Below are positions 34,252 through 43,340 of a DNA stretch of 64,000 bases, one piece after another. The DNA lies in contig CALVBT010000005.1 in assembly GCA_944325885.1 (NCBI GenBank), positions 62,001-126,000 of the forward strand, written 5' to 3'. The stretch comes from Candidatus Gastranaerophilales bacterium. Its GTDB lineage: Bacteria > Cyanobacteriota > Vampirovibrionia > Gastranaerophilales > Gastranaerophilaceae. A model generated the notes under the pieces. That model was given only the letters and a program-made list of their open reading frames with translations. It did not search any database and was not told where the DNA came from. The stretch's first letter is position 1. Every line of letters begins with the position of its first letter. Made by a program: the position numbers and the translations under genes.

Positions 34252-35041
34252 TGCTGTCTTTTGGATAATTCTGCTGCTGATAATCGTCCAGCTCTCTGGA
34301 AAGCTCTATCTCCGGAACCGCATTCAATTCATTGTAGAGTTTTTGCGCATACTGTTCTATTTGCGTGCTGACCCTCGCATCTATTCTGGAGCCGACAGAT
34401 TCTACAATTGTTCCGTCCGGCGAAACAGAAGAATCTTCTATAATCTTTATATTTTCAAGATTGAATATTTTTTCTTTCAAATCATCTGATATTTGATAAA
34501 TCTTCTGTGCCATAACAGGGTTTACAATAATAGTCACATTCTCTTTTTCTTTAAGCTGAGTTATTGCATTCGACACAACATTAAGCAGCACATCCCTGTC
34601 TTTTAGCATATTAATTTTACAAATTTTTTCAGAAATAGCCAGCACAAGATCCAGAATATCCGTATGCAAAGATTTTATGATTCTGTGCTTCATATCAAAT
34701 TGACACTTTGCAAAATTGTTTACGTTAAAAACAAGGTCTTCCATCTCGGTGGTAATTTTTTCCTTACCGTCTTCATAACCTTCTTCAAAGCCCTGTTTTC
34801 TTGCATCAGCAGTAACTGCATCTTTAGATGCCTCTGCATCCTGTATAGCCGTACCGACAATTGTATTAGCCTGATTCTGCGCTTGAGCAAGGATTGCCTC
34901 TGCTTTTTTCTGCGCTTCTGCAATGATAGAATCCGCAATAAGCTGAGCATCCGTAATTTCTTTGTTCAAAACAGCTTTGCCCTCTGCATTCAGAACAAAG
35001 GACTTTCCGAGATTTACTTTGTCGCTTTCTATCCTACTCAA
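34229..35041 (-). CDS. fliH: Flagellar assembly protein FliH
   Basis: 270 residues. A long Ala/Gln-rich amphipathic helix (IIAEAQKKAEAILAQAQNQA) and GFEEGYEDGKEKI precede the C-terminal FliH/YscL domain (LLNVVSNAITQLKEKENVTIIVNP, SPDGTIVESVGSRIDARVSTQIEQ). FliH dimerises and holds FliI at the export gate and C-ring. Identification rests on these motifs and on its place between fliG and fliI, overlapping both. Confidence 0.88.
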   Translation of the reverse strand: MSRIESDKVNLGKSFVLNAEGKAVLNKEITDAQLIADSIIAEAQKKAEAILAQAQNQANTIVGTAIQDAEASKDAVTADARKQGFEEGYEDGKEKITTEMEDLVFNVNNFAKCQFDMKHRIIKSLHTDILDLVLAISEKICKINMLKDRDVLLNVVSNAITQLKEKENVTIIVNPVMAQKIYQISDDLKEKIFNLENIKIIEDSSVSPDGTIVESVGSRIDARVSTQIEQYAQKLYNELNAVPEIELSRELDDYQQQNYPKDSNDKPHEI

Positions 35042-36056
35042 TGTATTCGTCCTCAGCAGTATCTCTTGTTATAACAATTTCGCCGGCAGATTCCAATGCA
35101 CGGATAATACCAACAATTTTTGTTTGTTTTTCCTGTACTTCTTTTGCTCTGACAGGCCCCATGTATTCCAGTTCTTCTTTCAACATAGCCTGCGCACGCT
35201 CTGACATGTTGCTGTAAATTTTTTCTTTAATCTCTTCACGCACACCTTTTAAAGAAATAGCCAGATCTCTTGTTTCTACCTCACGGATAATCCTTTGTAT
35301 AGCGTTGTCTTTGAGTTGAATAATATCTTCAAATACAAACATCAACTCTCTTACGCCTTCAGCGAGTTCAAGGTTTTTGACCTCTAAGTATTCAAGAACA
35401 TTCTTTTCAGTAGCACGGTCTGAACGGTTCAAAATACTGGCAAGTGCGCCAACACCGCCGGCCTTTGAAAAGTCCTGCGCAACAACGGAAGAAAATTTGC
35501 TTTCTACAATTTTTTCTATTTCCGAAATAATTTCAGGGTTTGTAGAACTCATATCCGCAATCTTAAAAGCAACCTGAGCCTGAACCTCAGGCGGAAGGCT
35601 GTTCAATACTTTTGCAGAGTTTTCGGGTTTTAAATAAGCAAGAATCAATGCAATCAACTGCGGGTTTTCGTTCTGAAAAGATGTCGCAAGCTGCGAAGGA
35701 TCAGCGTCGTTAAAAAATTGAAAAGGGTTTGTTGTGAGCAAATTAACCAATCTGCCGAGCATATTTTGAGCTTGTTCAACGCCATAAGCCTTTTCTAACA
35801 ACGTTCTTGCGTATTGTGTACCGCCTGATGAAAGATAATCACTGGCTAAAAAAAGGGAGTGAAATTCCTCCAGAACTCTGTTCAAAATTTCAGAAGGCAC
35901 CTTGTTCAAACTCGCAATATCAAAAGTTATCTGCTCGAGAATGTCATCATCTTTTATATTCTTTAAAATTTCCGATGCCGTTGTGGGGCCTAGTGCTATC
36001 AATAATGCGGCAACTTTTTGCCTTTGCGTCATCGTTTCATAAGTCAGTTCCTGCAT
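35034..36056 (-). CDS. fliG: Flagellar motor switch protein FliG
   Basis: 340 residues with three Armadillo-like domains. N-terminal MTQRQKVAALLIALGPTTASEILK, middle QNENPQLIALILAYLKPENSAKVLNSLPPE (EHPQ-like motif as ENPQ), and the torque domain FVFEDIIQLKDNAIQRIIREVETRDLAISLKG with the charged helix contacting the stator. It forms the rotor/switch ring on FliF. It starts 7 bp after fliF and overlaps fliH by 8 bp. Confidence 0.95.
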   Translation of the reverse strand: MQELTYETMTQRQKVAALLIALGPTTASEILKNIKDDDILEQITFDIASLNKVPSEILNRVLEEFHSLFLASDYLSSGGTQYARTLLEKAYGVEQAQNMLGRLVNLLTTNPFQFFNDADPSQLATSFQNENPQLIALILAYLKPENSAKVLNSLPPEVQAQVAFKIADMSSTNPEIISEIEKIVESKFSSVVAQDFSKAGGVGALASILNRSDRATEKNVLEYLEVKNLELAEGVRELMFVFEDIIQLKDNAIQRIIREVETRDLAISLKGVREEIKEKIYSNMSERAQAMLKEELEYMGPVRAKEVQEKQTKIVGIIRALESAGEIVITRDTAEDEYIE

Positions 36057-36063
36057 TTTTTAT

Positions 36064-37644
36064 TTAGTCCTTAATATATGAAATCAATATTTTTGCAGCT
36101 TCCGAAGGATCTGCCATGATTGTATCCGTCAGGTCTGTTTTCAACTTATCCAGCTCGGGATTCAATTTAGCTTCTATCTGCGGCAGTGCTTCTACCTCAA
36201 ATTTGTCAATCAAATTGTCGGTAATAGTCTGCTGCTGTTCGTTGAACTCTTCATCAAAACTGTCACCCTCTGTAGATTTGCCGAACATTGAGCGGAATAC
36301 AAACAATGCCACAAGACCGAGTATCAATATTACAGACATCGGAACAAGTTTGTTCACAACAATTTCTTGAGTTTGAGCTGTTCTGAGAGCTTTTTCTTCC
36401 TTAGCTTCCTGAGCCTGATGCTGATCTTTAGCAGAAAATTCAAGGCTGGTGACATTGATAACATCGCCTCTGTTCAAATCCGCACCGCTGGCAGATGCTA
36501 TCAGTTTTTCAAGCTCCTGTTTTTCCTGAGTTGTAAGGATTTTATTTACTGCAACAGCAATGGTCATCCTTTTTACAGACCCCGGAGCATAAATTATCTG
36601 TTTAACTTCTTTTGATACAGCATAATTTGCTGCGGTTTTTTGTTTTTGATAATTAAGATTTTTTGGCTGCCCTGTCTGAGTGTTTACAGGCGGAGGGTTG
36701 TTTGTACCCGTAACAGCACCTGTTGTATTGGGGTTTGGATTTTCATAGTTTTCAGACTCTGTCTGAGTAGACATCAAAACACCCTGCTGTGTATCACCTA
36801 CAGGCACATAGCTTTCTATCGTAGAACGAGTAGAATTGAAATCAATATCCGCACTCACCTGCACAGACGCATTGTCCGCACCGACAATTTTGTCCAGAAC
36901 GTCTTGAATCTTTTTGGCAGTTTGAGTTTCAAAATTTGTTTTGTAAGTTTCTATGTCATTGGAATTTTTTTCTATATCATCAGAAAGATTGTTGCCTGAC
37001 TGGTCTGTCAAAAATACTCTCTCCGGAGTCAGCCTCGGGATAGCATAAGCAACAAGATTTTTTATAGCTTTTATTTGAGAAGTTTTTAACTTGTATCCGG
37101 GTTCCAAAATCAACATAACAGAAGCAGTCGGAGCCTCGTCACGTTCCTGAAAAACAGAACGTTCCGGATCCGCTATCTGCACTCTGGCTTTTCTCACACC
37201 GCTCATTCTTTCAATAGAACGGGTCAACTCACCCTGATAGATTCTTTGTTTTGTTAGTTTGTTTTTAAAATCAGTAGAGCCTAATTGCATGTCATCCAAC
37301 AGCTCAAACCCCGGAGAAGAATCCTGAATCAAATCATTTTCTGCAACATATATCCTCAATTCGTCCTGCAATTCCTGAGGAACGAGTACAGATTTTTTGT
37401 CAGCAGAAAGTTTGTAAGCATATCCGCTCTTTTTCAAACTCTCGGTAACTGCAGCAGCATCCTGCGGCGACAGGTCAGAATACAAAACCGACCAGTTTGG
37501 TTCCATTGATTTCATTATGAAAAAAGAAGCTATAATGAGCGTAGCAGCACTCAATACAACTATCCCGAATTTTTGTCCAATTTCTAAACCATTCCACAAT
37601 TTTGTTAAATCGTCCAGGAACAGCTTAAAATAATTATTTTCCAA
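36064..37644 (-). CDS. fliF: Flagellar MS-ring protein FliF
   Basis: 526 residues; membrane helices about 27-46 and 436-455 flank the periplasmic ring-building domains (NWSVLYSDLSPQDAAAVTESLKKSGYAYKL, RIYQGELTRSIERMSGVRKARVQIADPE, ASVMLILEPGYKL). The C-terminal tail binds FliG. The start codon is TTG (37642-37644) with GGGGAAG six nt upstream. It is the first gene of the fliF-G-H-I operon; the promoter should lie in 37645-37800, where only AT-rich sequence is seen. Confidence 0.94.
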   Translation of the reverse strand: MENNYFKLFLDDLTKLWNGLEIGQKFGIVVLSAATLIIASFFIMKSMEPNWSVLYSDLSPQDAAAVTESLKKSGYAYKLSADKKSVLVPQELQDELRIYVAENDLIQDSSPGFELLDDMQLGSTDFKNKLTKQRIYQGELTRSIERMSGVRKARVQIADPERSVFQERDEAPTASVMLILEPGYKLKTSQIKAIKNLVAYAIPRLTPERVFLTDQSGNNLSDDIEKNSNDIETYKTNFETQTAKKIQDVLDKIVGADNASVQVSADIDFNSTRSTIESYVPVGDTQQGVLMSTQTESENYENPNPNTTGAVTGTNNPPPVNTQTGQPKNLNYQKQKTAANYAVSKEVKQIIYAPGSVKRMTIAVAVNKILTTQEKQELEKLIASASGADLNRGDVINVTSLEFSAKDQHQAQEAKEEKALRTAQTQEIVVNKLVPMSVILILGLVALFVFRSMFGKSTEGDSFDEEFNEQQQTITDNLIDKFEVEALPQIEAKLNPELDKLKTDLTDTIMADPSEAAKILISYIKD

Positions 37645-37970
37645 GTCTTCCCCTTTATTATGTTTGAATATATGTCAAAATTTTAGTTACATTTAACCTA
37701 TATTAAAAATATAGACTATTTTTTAAACCAATTCAAATATGTTAATTTACGTTAATTTCGGGCAAGGGTAAGAAATTTTCTCACAAATATTTACATTTCT
37801 TAAAACGACAAAAATCACATGAAAACATGTACTATGACATGGTTTGCATGATACAAAAACGCCCAAATCATGTCAGCGACTGTATCACAGAAACCCAAAA
37901 ACCTCGAAAGCATTGTATTTTGAACCTATAAGGCACATGAAACATATCGTAACAATTGGTCATGATTGCC

Positions 37971-37998
37971 TTGTAAAAAGGATTTTTGTCTATATAAT
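37971..37998 (+). promoter_or_regulatory. Probable promoter with long leader for a small Cys-rich gene
   Basis: TTGTAA (37971-37976), 16-bp spacer, TATAAT (37993-37998). Transcription would give a leader of about 145 nt to the GTG at 38149. The leader contains two copies of ATGGTTAAAC (38045-38054, 38114-38123). The whole stretch 37645-38148 holds no gene I can support; CATG occurs unusually often around 37818-37855. Confidence 0.5.
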
Positions 37999-38148
37999 AG
38001 AAAAAAGAAGTTATTCATGCGCTTTATTGTTGAGTTTACAGGGCATGGTTAAACTTTATAGGGGATGGGGATTTGTACAAAAACAAACCCAACAATCGGG
38101 AAAACTTGACAGAATGGTTAAACAAATACTTTGGGAGGAAATCGTAAA

Positions 38149-38367
38149 GTGCTAAGAAGCAGAGATATGGGAAGATCTATTGCCGTTAGAAGATGGACCA
38201 ATACGGCACTGGAATGTTATAAAAGAGGATGCGTTTGCGAGGGATGTTTCTACACAGACTTTTTTAACGGAACATCACAAAAATGCCAGATGAAAGCATC
38301 TGTTCTCGAACTCGTAAGAGTACTGGGCAAACCGGATGTGGATATTCCTCAGGTTCTTTCTGACTAA
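38149..38367 (+). CDS. Small cysteine-rich protein
   Basis: 72 residues from the GTG at 38149, which follows GGAGG by 10 nt (an ATG at 38167 is the alternative). The middle RGCVCEGCFYTDFFN, with a later Cys in SQKCQMKAS, gives a C-x-C-x2-C...C cluster that could bind zinc or an iron-sulfur cluster. The end ASVLELVRVLGKPDVDIPQVLSD looks like a short helix. I do not recognise a named family. A long untranslated leader with repeated elements suggests post-transcriptional control. Confidence 0.65.
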   Translation: MLRSRDMGRSIAVRRWTNTALECYKRGCVCEGCFYTDFFNGTSQKCQMKASVLELVRVLGKPDVDIPQVLSD

Positions 38368-38413
38368 TACCCTCTAAATACCCGAAATTTGTGTCGACAA
38401 CACGTGAAAGTTG

Positions 38414-38419
38414 TATAAT
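38414..38419 (+). promoter_or_regulatory. -10 element of the zinc-ribbon gene
   Basis: TATAAT 42 bp before the ATG at 38461. The -35 region is not clear, but GTGTCGACAACAC, an inverted repeat (GTGT...ACAC), lies at 38391-38403 where an operator or -35 would be. Confidence 0.4.
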
Positions 38420-38460
38420 AGTATTGTGAACATTTTATTTTCACAAGGTGTTTGAAAACT

Positions 38461-38646
38461 ATGTACGATAATCCATCAACAAAAAATTTTGTCGGAATAA
38501 TGTACACCTGCTGCGGAGTTTACGGCAGGGCATACAAAAACAAAGAAGGCACTGCCTATGTAGGCAGATGCCCGAAATGTTTGAAAACTATACGCCTAAA
38601 AATCGGCCCCGGCGGCTGCAATGCCAGATTTTTTTATGCGGGTTGA
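38461..38646 (+). CDS. Small zinc-ribbon-like protein
   Basis: 61 residues from the ATG at 38461, with AAGGTG ten nt upstream. Two Cys pairs, MYTCCGVYGRAY and GRCPKCLKTIRL, followed by GPGGCNARFFYAG. The second pair (CPKC) is a classic zinc knuckle. It has no other domain. It is near-adjacent to another tiny Cys-rich gene but has its own promoter. Function unknown. Confidence 0.7.
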   Translation: MYDNPSTKNFVGIMYTCCGVYGRAYKNKEGTAYVGRCPKCLKTIRLKIGPGGCNARFFYAG

Positions 38647-38783
38647 TTGTTGTTATATTCACATTTAAGCCTTTTTAATTTCTGCGCTTACATTTGTTTA
38701 CACTATAAAAAAATCATTATGCTTTAGACTGCTTGTCTTAACATCATGTCCGTGTTATAAATCATGTACCACCTGATTTTCAG

Positions 38784-39686
38784 GTGAGTCTAAAAGATTG
38801 GACGTACTGGCGTTTGAAAAAAAATATAAAACTGGCCAAACATGCAGGTTTTTGTTACGGCGTAAAAAGAGCCGTTGAAACTACAAAAAAACTAAAAGCT
38901 GAAAACAAAGATAAAGAAATTTTTGTACTTGGTGAATTGATACACAATTCACATGTTATTAATGAGCTTTCCGCCCTCGGTATCCACACTGTAGATGAAT
39001 TACCGGAAAATAAAGGCTGCGAAAATATTTGCGTAATCCGCAGTCACGGAGCCGCACCGGAAGTTTTTGAAAACGCAAAACAAAAAGGCTACGAGGTTGT
39101 AGACCTTACCTGTTTTGACGTAAAAAAAGTACAGCAAAAAGCGATAGAGCTTGTACAAGAAGGATTTTTGCTCATAATTGTGGGCAAACCCGAACACCCC
39201 GAGGTCTGCGCCATAAAAGCAAACGCCCAGACCCACGGAGAAAAAGTTCTGGTTGCACCGGATGTCGACAGCCTCAAAGCATTTGAAGAAGAAATTAAAA
39301 AACACAAAAAAATCGGAGTCGTTGTCCAAACTACTCAAAGAATAGAAAATCTCAAAAATGTAGTAGATTATCTTTTGCCGATAGCAAAAGAAATAAAAGT
39401 TTTTAATACAATTTGCGCTTCGACTTCACTAAGACAAAACGAAGCCAAAAATCTAGCACAGGAATCTGACCTGATGATTGTCGTAGGCAGCAAAAAAAGT
39501 GCAAACACCACTCACCTTGCAGAGATTCTGTCAGGCATAACCAAAACAATCCACATAGAAACGGATGAAGAGCTGTCAAACTATGATGAATTGATAAAAA
39601 ATGCCCAAAATATCGGCGTCACGGCTGGTGCGTCCACGCCCGATGCGATAATTGAAAATGTTATTAACAAACTGAATAATTATTAA
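38784..39686 (+). CDS. ispH: 4-hydroxy-3-methylbut-2-enyl diphosphate reductase (IspH/LytB)
   Basis: About 290-300 residues, the short bacterial type. The three Cys ligands of the iron-sulfur cluster are in KHAGFCYGVKRAV, VVDLTCFDVKKV (usually DATCP) and FNTICASTSLRQ; His sites in GELIHNSHVINEL and GKPEHPEV. It makes IPP and DMAPP, finishing the MEP pathway begun by Dxr. The start is uncertain: GTG at 38784 lies inside a small hairpin CACCTG/CAGGTG (38770-38786); TTG at 38814 is the alternative. It sits 19 bp ahead of rpsA. Confidence 0.93.
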   Translation: MSLKDWTYWRLKKNIKLAKHAGFCYGVKRAVETTKKLKAENKDKEIFVLGELIHNSHVINELSALGIHTVDELPENKGCENICVIRSHGAAPEVFENAKQKGYEVVDLTCFDVKKVQQKAIELVQEGFLLIIVGKPEHPEVCAIKANAQTHGEKVLVAPDVDSLKAFEEEIKKHKKIGVVVQTTQRIENLKNVVDYLLPIAKEIKVFNTICASTSLRQNEAKNLAQESDLMIVVGSKKSANTTHLAEILSGITKTIHIETDEELSNYDELIKNAQNIGVTAGASTPDAIIENVINKLNNY

Positions 39687-39705
39687 CGAAAGGAAAAAAC
39701 AAAAC

Positions 39706-40758
39706 ATGGTAACAAAAGAAATGGACGAATTCGAAAGATTGTTAGAAGAATCTTTCACCTCAAAATTGAGCGTAGCTGACGTTGTAAGAGGCCAGCTCGT
39801 AAAAAAAGAAAACGATGGCTATCTCGTTGATATCGGTGCAAAATCAGAAGGATTTTTGCCTGTAAAAGAAATCCCGACTTCAATGGTTGACGAATTGAAA
39901 CTCGGAGATTGCAAAGAATTTTATATCTTGAAGGAAGAAGAAGACGAAAAAAGCGGCATGATTCTTTCTCTCAAAAGAGTTGCTTGCGCACAAGCATGGC
40001 AGACTCTTCAAAACGCTAAAATCTCAGGCGAAACTGTTATGGCAAAAGTTGTTTCGCTCGTTAAAGGCGGCGTAATCGTTGAAGTAAACGACCTTCGTGG
40101 TTTTATTCCTGCTTCTCAACTCAGAACAGGTATGCCTTTTGACGGCTTGATGAATCAAGAAATCGAAGTAAAAGTTCTCGAAGCAGATGCAAAAAGAAAC
40201 AAACTTATTCTTTCTCAAAGACAGGCTCTTGCAGAACAAAGAGAACAGCTCGTTGACGAAGTTATCTCCAACCTTGAAGTTGATCAGGTTGTAGAAGGCG
40301 AAGTTGTAAGAATTGCAGACTTCGGTGCTTTCATCGACATCAACGGCGTTGACGGTTTGCTTCCGATTTCAGAAATCTCTTGGCAGAGAATCAAACATCC
40401 TTCCGATGTTTTGACACTCGGTCAAAAAATTGAAGTTAAAGTACTCAAAATCGACGAAGACCTCAAGAGAATCAGCTTGAGCTTGAAGAGAATCGGCGAC
40501 AACCCTTGGGAAGAAATCGAAGACAAATTTGAAGAAGGCCAAATCATCACAGGTACAGTAAACAAAGTTACTTCCTTCGGTGCTTTCATCAACATCTTCC
40601 CCGGAGTAGAAGCTCTTCTGCCTGTTGCAGAAATGGAAGACTCTAACGCAAATCCGTTTGATATTTACAAAAACGGCGACGAAGTTAAAGTTCTTATCAA
40701 AAAATTCACTCCTCAAGAACACAGAATCGCTCTCAGCGTAAAAGATATCAACGAATAA
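39706..40758 (+). CDS. rpsA: 30S ribosomal protein S1 (four S1 domains)
   Basis: 350 residues with four consecutive S1 (OB-fold) repeats at about 20-92, 108-175, 192-262 and 278-348; clear examples are GDIVEG-like VEGEVVRIADFGAFIDINGVDGLLPISEISW and ITGTVNKVTSFGAFINIFPG. It binds mRNA and helps start translation. E. coli S1 has six repeats; four is common in Cyanobacteria-like and Gram-positive lineages. It follows ispH by 19 bp, a pair that is fused in many Clostridia. Confidence 0.92.
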   Translation: MVTKEMDEFERLLEESFTSKLSVADVVRGQLVKKENDGYLVDIGAKSEGFLPVKEIPTSMVDELKLGDCKEFYILKEEEDEKSGMILSLKRVACAQAWQTLQNAKISGETVMAKVVSLVKGGVIVEVNDLRGFIPASQLRTGMPFDGLMNQEIEVKVLEADAKRNKLILSQRQALAEQREQLVDEVISNLEVDQVVEGEVVRIADFGAFIDINGVDGLLPISEISWQRIKHPSDVLTLGQKIEVKVLKIDEDLKRISLSLKRIGDNPWEEIEDKFEEGQIITGTVNKVTSFGAFINIFPGVEALLPVAEMEDSNANPFDIYKNGDEVKVLIKKFTPQEHRIALSVKDINE

Positions 40759-40775
40759 TTTCCGAAAATATCAAA

Positions 40776-40812
40776 CAAAAACCCGCTTGCACAAAACAAG
40801 CGGGTTTTTTAT
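40776..40812 (+). terminator. Terminator after rpsA
   Basis: Stem ACCCGCTTG (40781-40789) / CAAGCGGGT (40797-40805) followed by six T, preceded by A-run; also usable for the convergent zupT gene. Confidence 0.88.
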
Positions 40813-40844
40813 TACTTTTATAAAATCAACTGCCTCAAACAGAA

Positions 40845-41642
40845 TTACACCAGCAAAAGCCCTGCCCCGATAAAGAACATGCCTGCAAAAATTCCTGCCA
40901 TAACGTCGTGGTTTTCGCCGTATTCACGTGCTGTCGGCATAAGAGTATCAAGCGAAATATAAACCATAATCCCGGCTACCATAGCGAACAAAATCCCTAT
41001 TGCCATTTGCGGCATAAAGATTTTTATAATAGCAAAACCAATCAACGCACCTATTGGGCCTGATATCCCTGCCAGAGCCGAAAACAGCATTGCATAACGT
41101 TTCTTTCCGGTTGCGTGATACATTGGAAGCCCAATCGCAATACCCTCGGGCAGGTTGTGTATAGCCATAGCAATAACCAGCGGAATCCCCAGTTTTAAAT
41201 CAGTACTTGCAACAAGAAACATTGTCAGCCCTTCGGGAAATCTGTGCAAAGAAATTGCTATTGCAGTGAGCAATCCTGCTTTTTTTATACGTTCATCTTC
41301 TTCTGATATATCCTGCGGAGCCTTGTCTATCATATCATCGCCAAAGTGTGCAGGCAGAAAATAATCTATCAGAGCAGCTATTATTATACCGGCAAAAAAT
41401 CCTATAAAAGTAACCAGTGCGGCTTTGTTGCCAAAATACAGCTGGGTAAATTCACGGGAATCCTTGAGTATTTCCGTCAATGCCATATAAACCATTACAC
41501 CTGCTGAAAATCCCAGCCCTATAGCCAGCATTCTCAAGTTGCTTCTTTTAACAAAAAATGATACAGACCCGCCTATTATTGTTGCCAGACCGGCAATTAA
41601 TGTCAGCAGGAAAGCAACTATATGATGATGTTCAACAATCAT
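40845..41642 (-). CDS. ZIP-family metal transporter (ZupT-like)
   Basis: 265 residues, about eight membrane helices. Metal-site motifs ISLHRFPEGLTMF in TM4 and MAIHNLPEGIAIGLP in TM5, with the His/Asp-rich loop between TM3 and TM4 (FGDDMIDKAPQDISEEDE). It takes up zinc, iron or other divalent metals; specificity cannot be read from sequence. TM4 has HRFPEG instead of the commoner HNFPEG, a change next to the M1 site. It is last in the aldolase-rsmD-prfA-zupT group. Confidence 0.88.
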   Translation of the reverse strand: MIVEHHHIVAFLLTLIAGLATIIGGSVSFFVKRSNLRMLAIGLGFSAGVMVYMALTEILKDSREFTQLYFGNKAALVTFIGFFAGIIIAALIDYFLPAHFGDDMIDKAPQDISEEDERIKKAGLLTAIAISLHRFPEGLTMFLVASTDLKLGIPLVIAMAIHNLPEGIAIGLPMYHATGKKRYAMLFSALAGISGPIGALIGFAIIKIFMPQMAIGILFAMVAGIMVYISLDTLMPTAREYGENHDVMAGIFAGMFFIGAGLLLV

Positions 41643-41669
41643 TGTTCTACGCTTTCTGATAAATTACCG

Positions 41670-42752
41670 CTAATTAATTTCTGCAAGTTTTTCAAGCTTG
41701 AGCTTTTGATCATGTTCCATCAAAAGATTAATCAATTCGTCCAAATCACCGTCAATAACAGTCCAAACATTCAGGTTTTGACCTATACGATGGTCTGTAA
41801 GACGACCCTGCGGGAAATTGTAAGTTCTGATACGTTCTGATCTGTCGCCTGTTCCGACCTGAGAACGTCTGAGGTCGGTAATTTCCTGCATTTGTTTTTG
41901 TACTTCCATATCGTACAATTTTGCTTTCAAAATTTGCAGCGCACGCTCTTTGTTCTGCAGCTGGGAGCGTTCTTCCGTACAGAAAATCATAATGCCTGTC
42001 GGTTTGTGGAACACTCTTACCGCAGTTTCAACCTTGTTTACGTTTTGACCGCCGGCACCGCCTGAACGTGCTGTAGAAATTTCCAAATCATTCGGATTTA
42101 ATTCCACTTCTACATCATCGACCTCGGGCATTACAGCAACCGTTGCCGTAGATGTATGTACACGGCCCTGAGATTCTGTCTGCGGAACTCTTTGCACACG
42201 GTGTACACCTGATTCATATTTCAATTTTGAATATATGCTATCCCCTTTTATTGAAATAATAACTTCTGAAACTCCGCCTGCTTCGCAATCGGTTTTGCTC
42301 AAAATTTGAGATTGCCAGCCCTGTTTGTCGGCATATCTCAGATACATTCTCATCAAATCTCCGGCAAAAATGTTCGCTTCATCACCGCCGGCACCGCCAC
42401 GGATTTCGAGCATGATATCTTTGTCATCCATCGGGTCACGCGGCAGAAGAAGAACCTTCATTCTTTCTTCAAGTTCTTTATTTTTTGCTTCGTTTGTTTC
42501 GATTTCCGAATGCAAAAACTTTTTCATCTCAGCATCAGATTCTGACTTCAGCATTTCTTTTGCATCTTCAATGGCATCTTCATTATTTTTCCATTGATGA
42601 TAAACATCTACTGTTTCTTCCATGGCTTTTCTTTGTTTTGAAAGGTCACGAAATTTTTCATAATCCGCAATTACAGCAGGATCAGACAAAATTGTGCCGA
42701 GTTGCGTATATTTTTCTTCTATTTGAAGAATTTTGTCTAACATATCTTTCAT
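41670..42752 (-). CDS. prfA: Peptide chain release factor 1
   Basis: 360 residues. The GGQ catalytic motif is in [17 protein letters not shown] and the codon-reading tripeptide region is [14 protein letters not shown] (P-x-T, class of RF1, which reads UAA and UAG). It releases the finished peptide from the ribosome. It is 29 bp behind rsmD, and its methyltransferase PrmC is not in the window. Confidence 0.95.
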   Translation of the reverse strand: MKDMLDKILQIEEKYTQLGTILSDPAVIADYEKFRDLSKQRKAMEETVDVYHQWKNNEDAIEDAKEMLKSESDAEMKKFLHSEIETNEAKNKELEERMKVLLLPRDPMDDKDIMLEIRGGAGGDEANIFAGDLMRMYLRYADKQGWQSQILSKTDCEAGGVSEVIISIKGDSIYSKLKYESGVHRVQRVPQTESQGRVHTSTATVAVMPEVDDVEVELNPNDLEISTARSGGAGGQNVNKVETAVRVFHKPTGIMIFCTEERSQLQNKERALQILKAKLYDMEVQKQMQEITDLRRSQVGTGDRSERIRTYNFPQGRLTDHRIGQNLNVWTVIDGDLDELINLLMEHDQKLKLEKLAEIN

Positions 42753-42781
42753 AATTAATTCCTTTTTAATCTAATCTTATC

Positions 42782-43321
42782 TCAAACATGCTGTTTTAGA
42801 AAAGTCAATGTTTTGTCCGCATAAGTTTTTTGTTTTATTATTTCAAATTCCTTGAAATCTATCGCCAAATCCTTAAGATGTTCGAGTATTATTATCCCGT
42901 TTTTGTTTAAAAGTTTTTGATTTTTTACAATTTCAAGAAAATCATCATACAAACCGCTTTTGTAAGGCGGGTCAACATATATTACGTCAAAACCTGCTGT
43001 CATTTTTTTTAAGACTTTTAAAGTATCCCCGCAGTAAAAATTTGCGTCGATATTGAGCTTTGCTGCATTTTCTTTTAACAAAAAATAAGTTTTTTTGTCT
43101 TTTTCAACAAAACTTGCATTCAAAAAGCCTCTTGAAACCGCCTCAAACCCCATTATCCCCGAGCCTGCAAAAGCATCAAGAAACGACTTTTCTTCAAAAT
43201 CAATCATAGAATACAAGACACTAAAAATACTCTCACGTATCTGAGAGAGTGTCGGGCGCACATTGCTGCCTTTTGGTGACTCAATTTTTCTTGATTTTAA
43301 ATAGCCGCCTGTAATCTGCAT
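42782..43321 (-). CDS. rsmD: 16S rRNA guanine-N2 methyltransferase RsmD
   Basis: 179 residues. N-terminal ITGGYLKSRKIESPKGSNVRPTLSQIRESIF is typical of RsmD; SAM site FLDAFAGSGIMGFEAVSRG and catalytic VDPPYKSG (DPPY). It methylates G966 of 16S rRNA during 30S assembly. It sits in a leftward group with the aldolase upstream (19-bp gap) and prfA downstream. Confidence 0.93.
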   Translation of the reverse strand: MQITGGYLKSRKIESPKGSNVRPTLSQIRESIFSVLYSMIDFEEKSFLDAFAGSGIMGFEAVSRGFLNASFVEKDKKTYFLLKENAAKLNIDANFYCGDTLKVLKKMTAGFDVIYVDPPYKSGLYDDFLEIVKNQKLLNKNGIIILEHLKDLAIDFKEFEIIKQKTYADKTLTFLKQHV

Positions 43322-43340
43322 ATTGCGATTTTATCACAAA

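Noticed and set aside
38041-38148. Known riboswitch class in the leader of the small Cys-rich gene
   Set aside because: I compared by eye with c-di-GMP, SAM and preQ1 consensus elements and saw no matching core; the leader stays unassigned.
37844-38155. 103-codon frame before the small Cys-rich gene
   Set aside because: Composition is unlike the neighbours, there is no ribosome-binding site, and a promoter for the next gene lies inside it.
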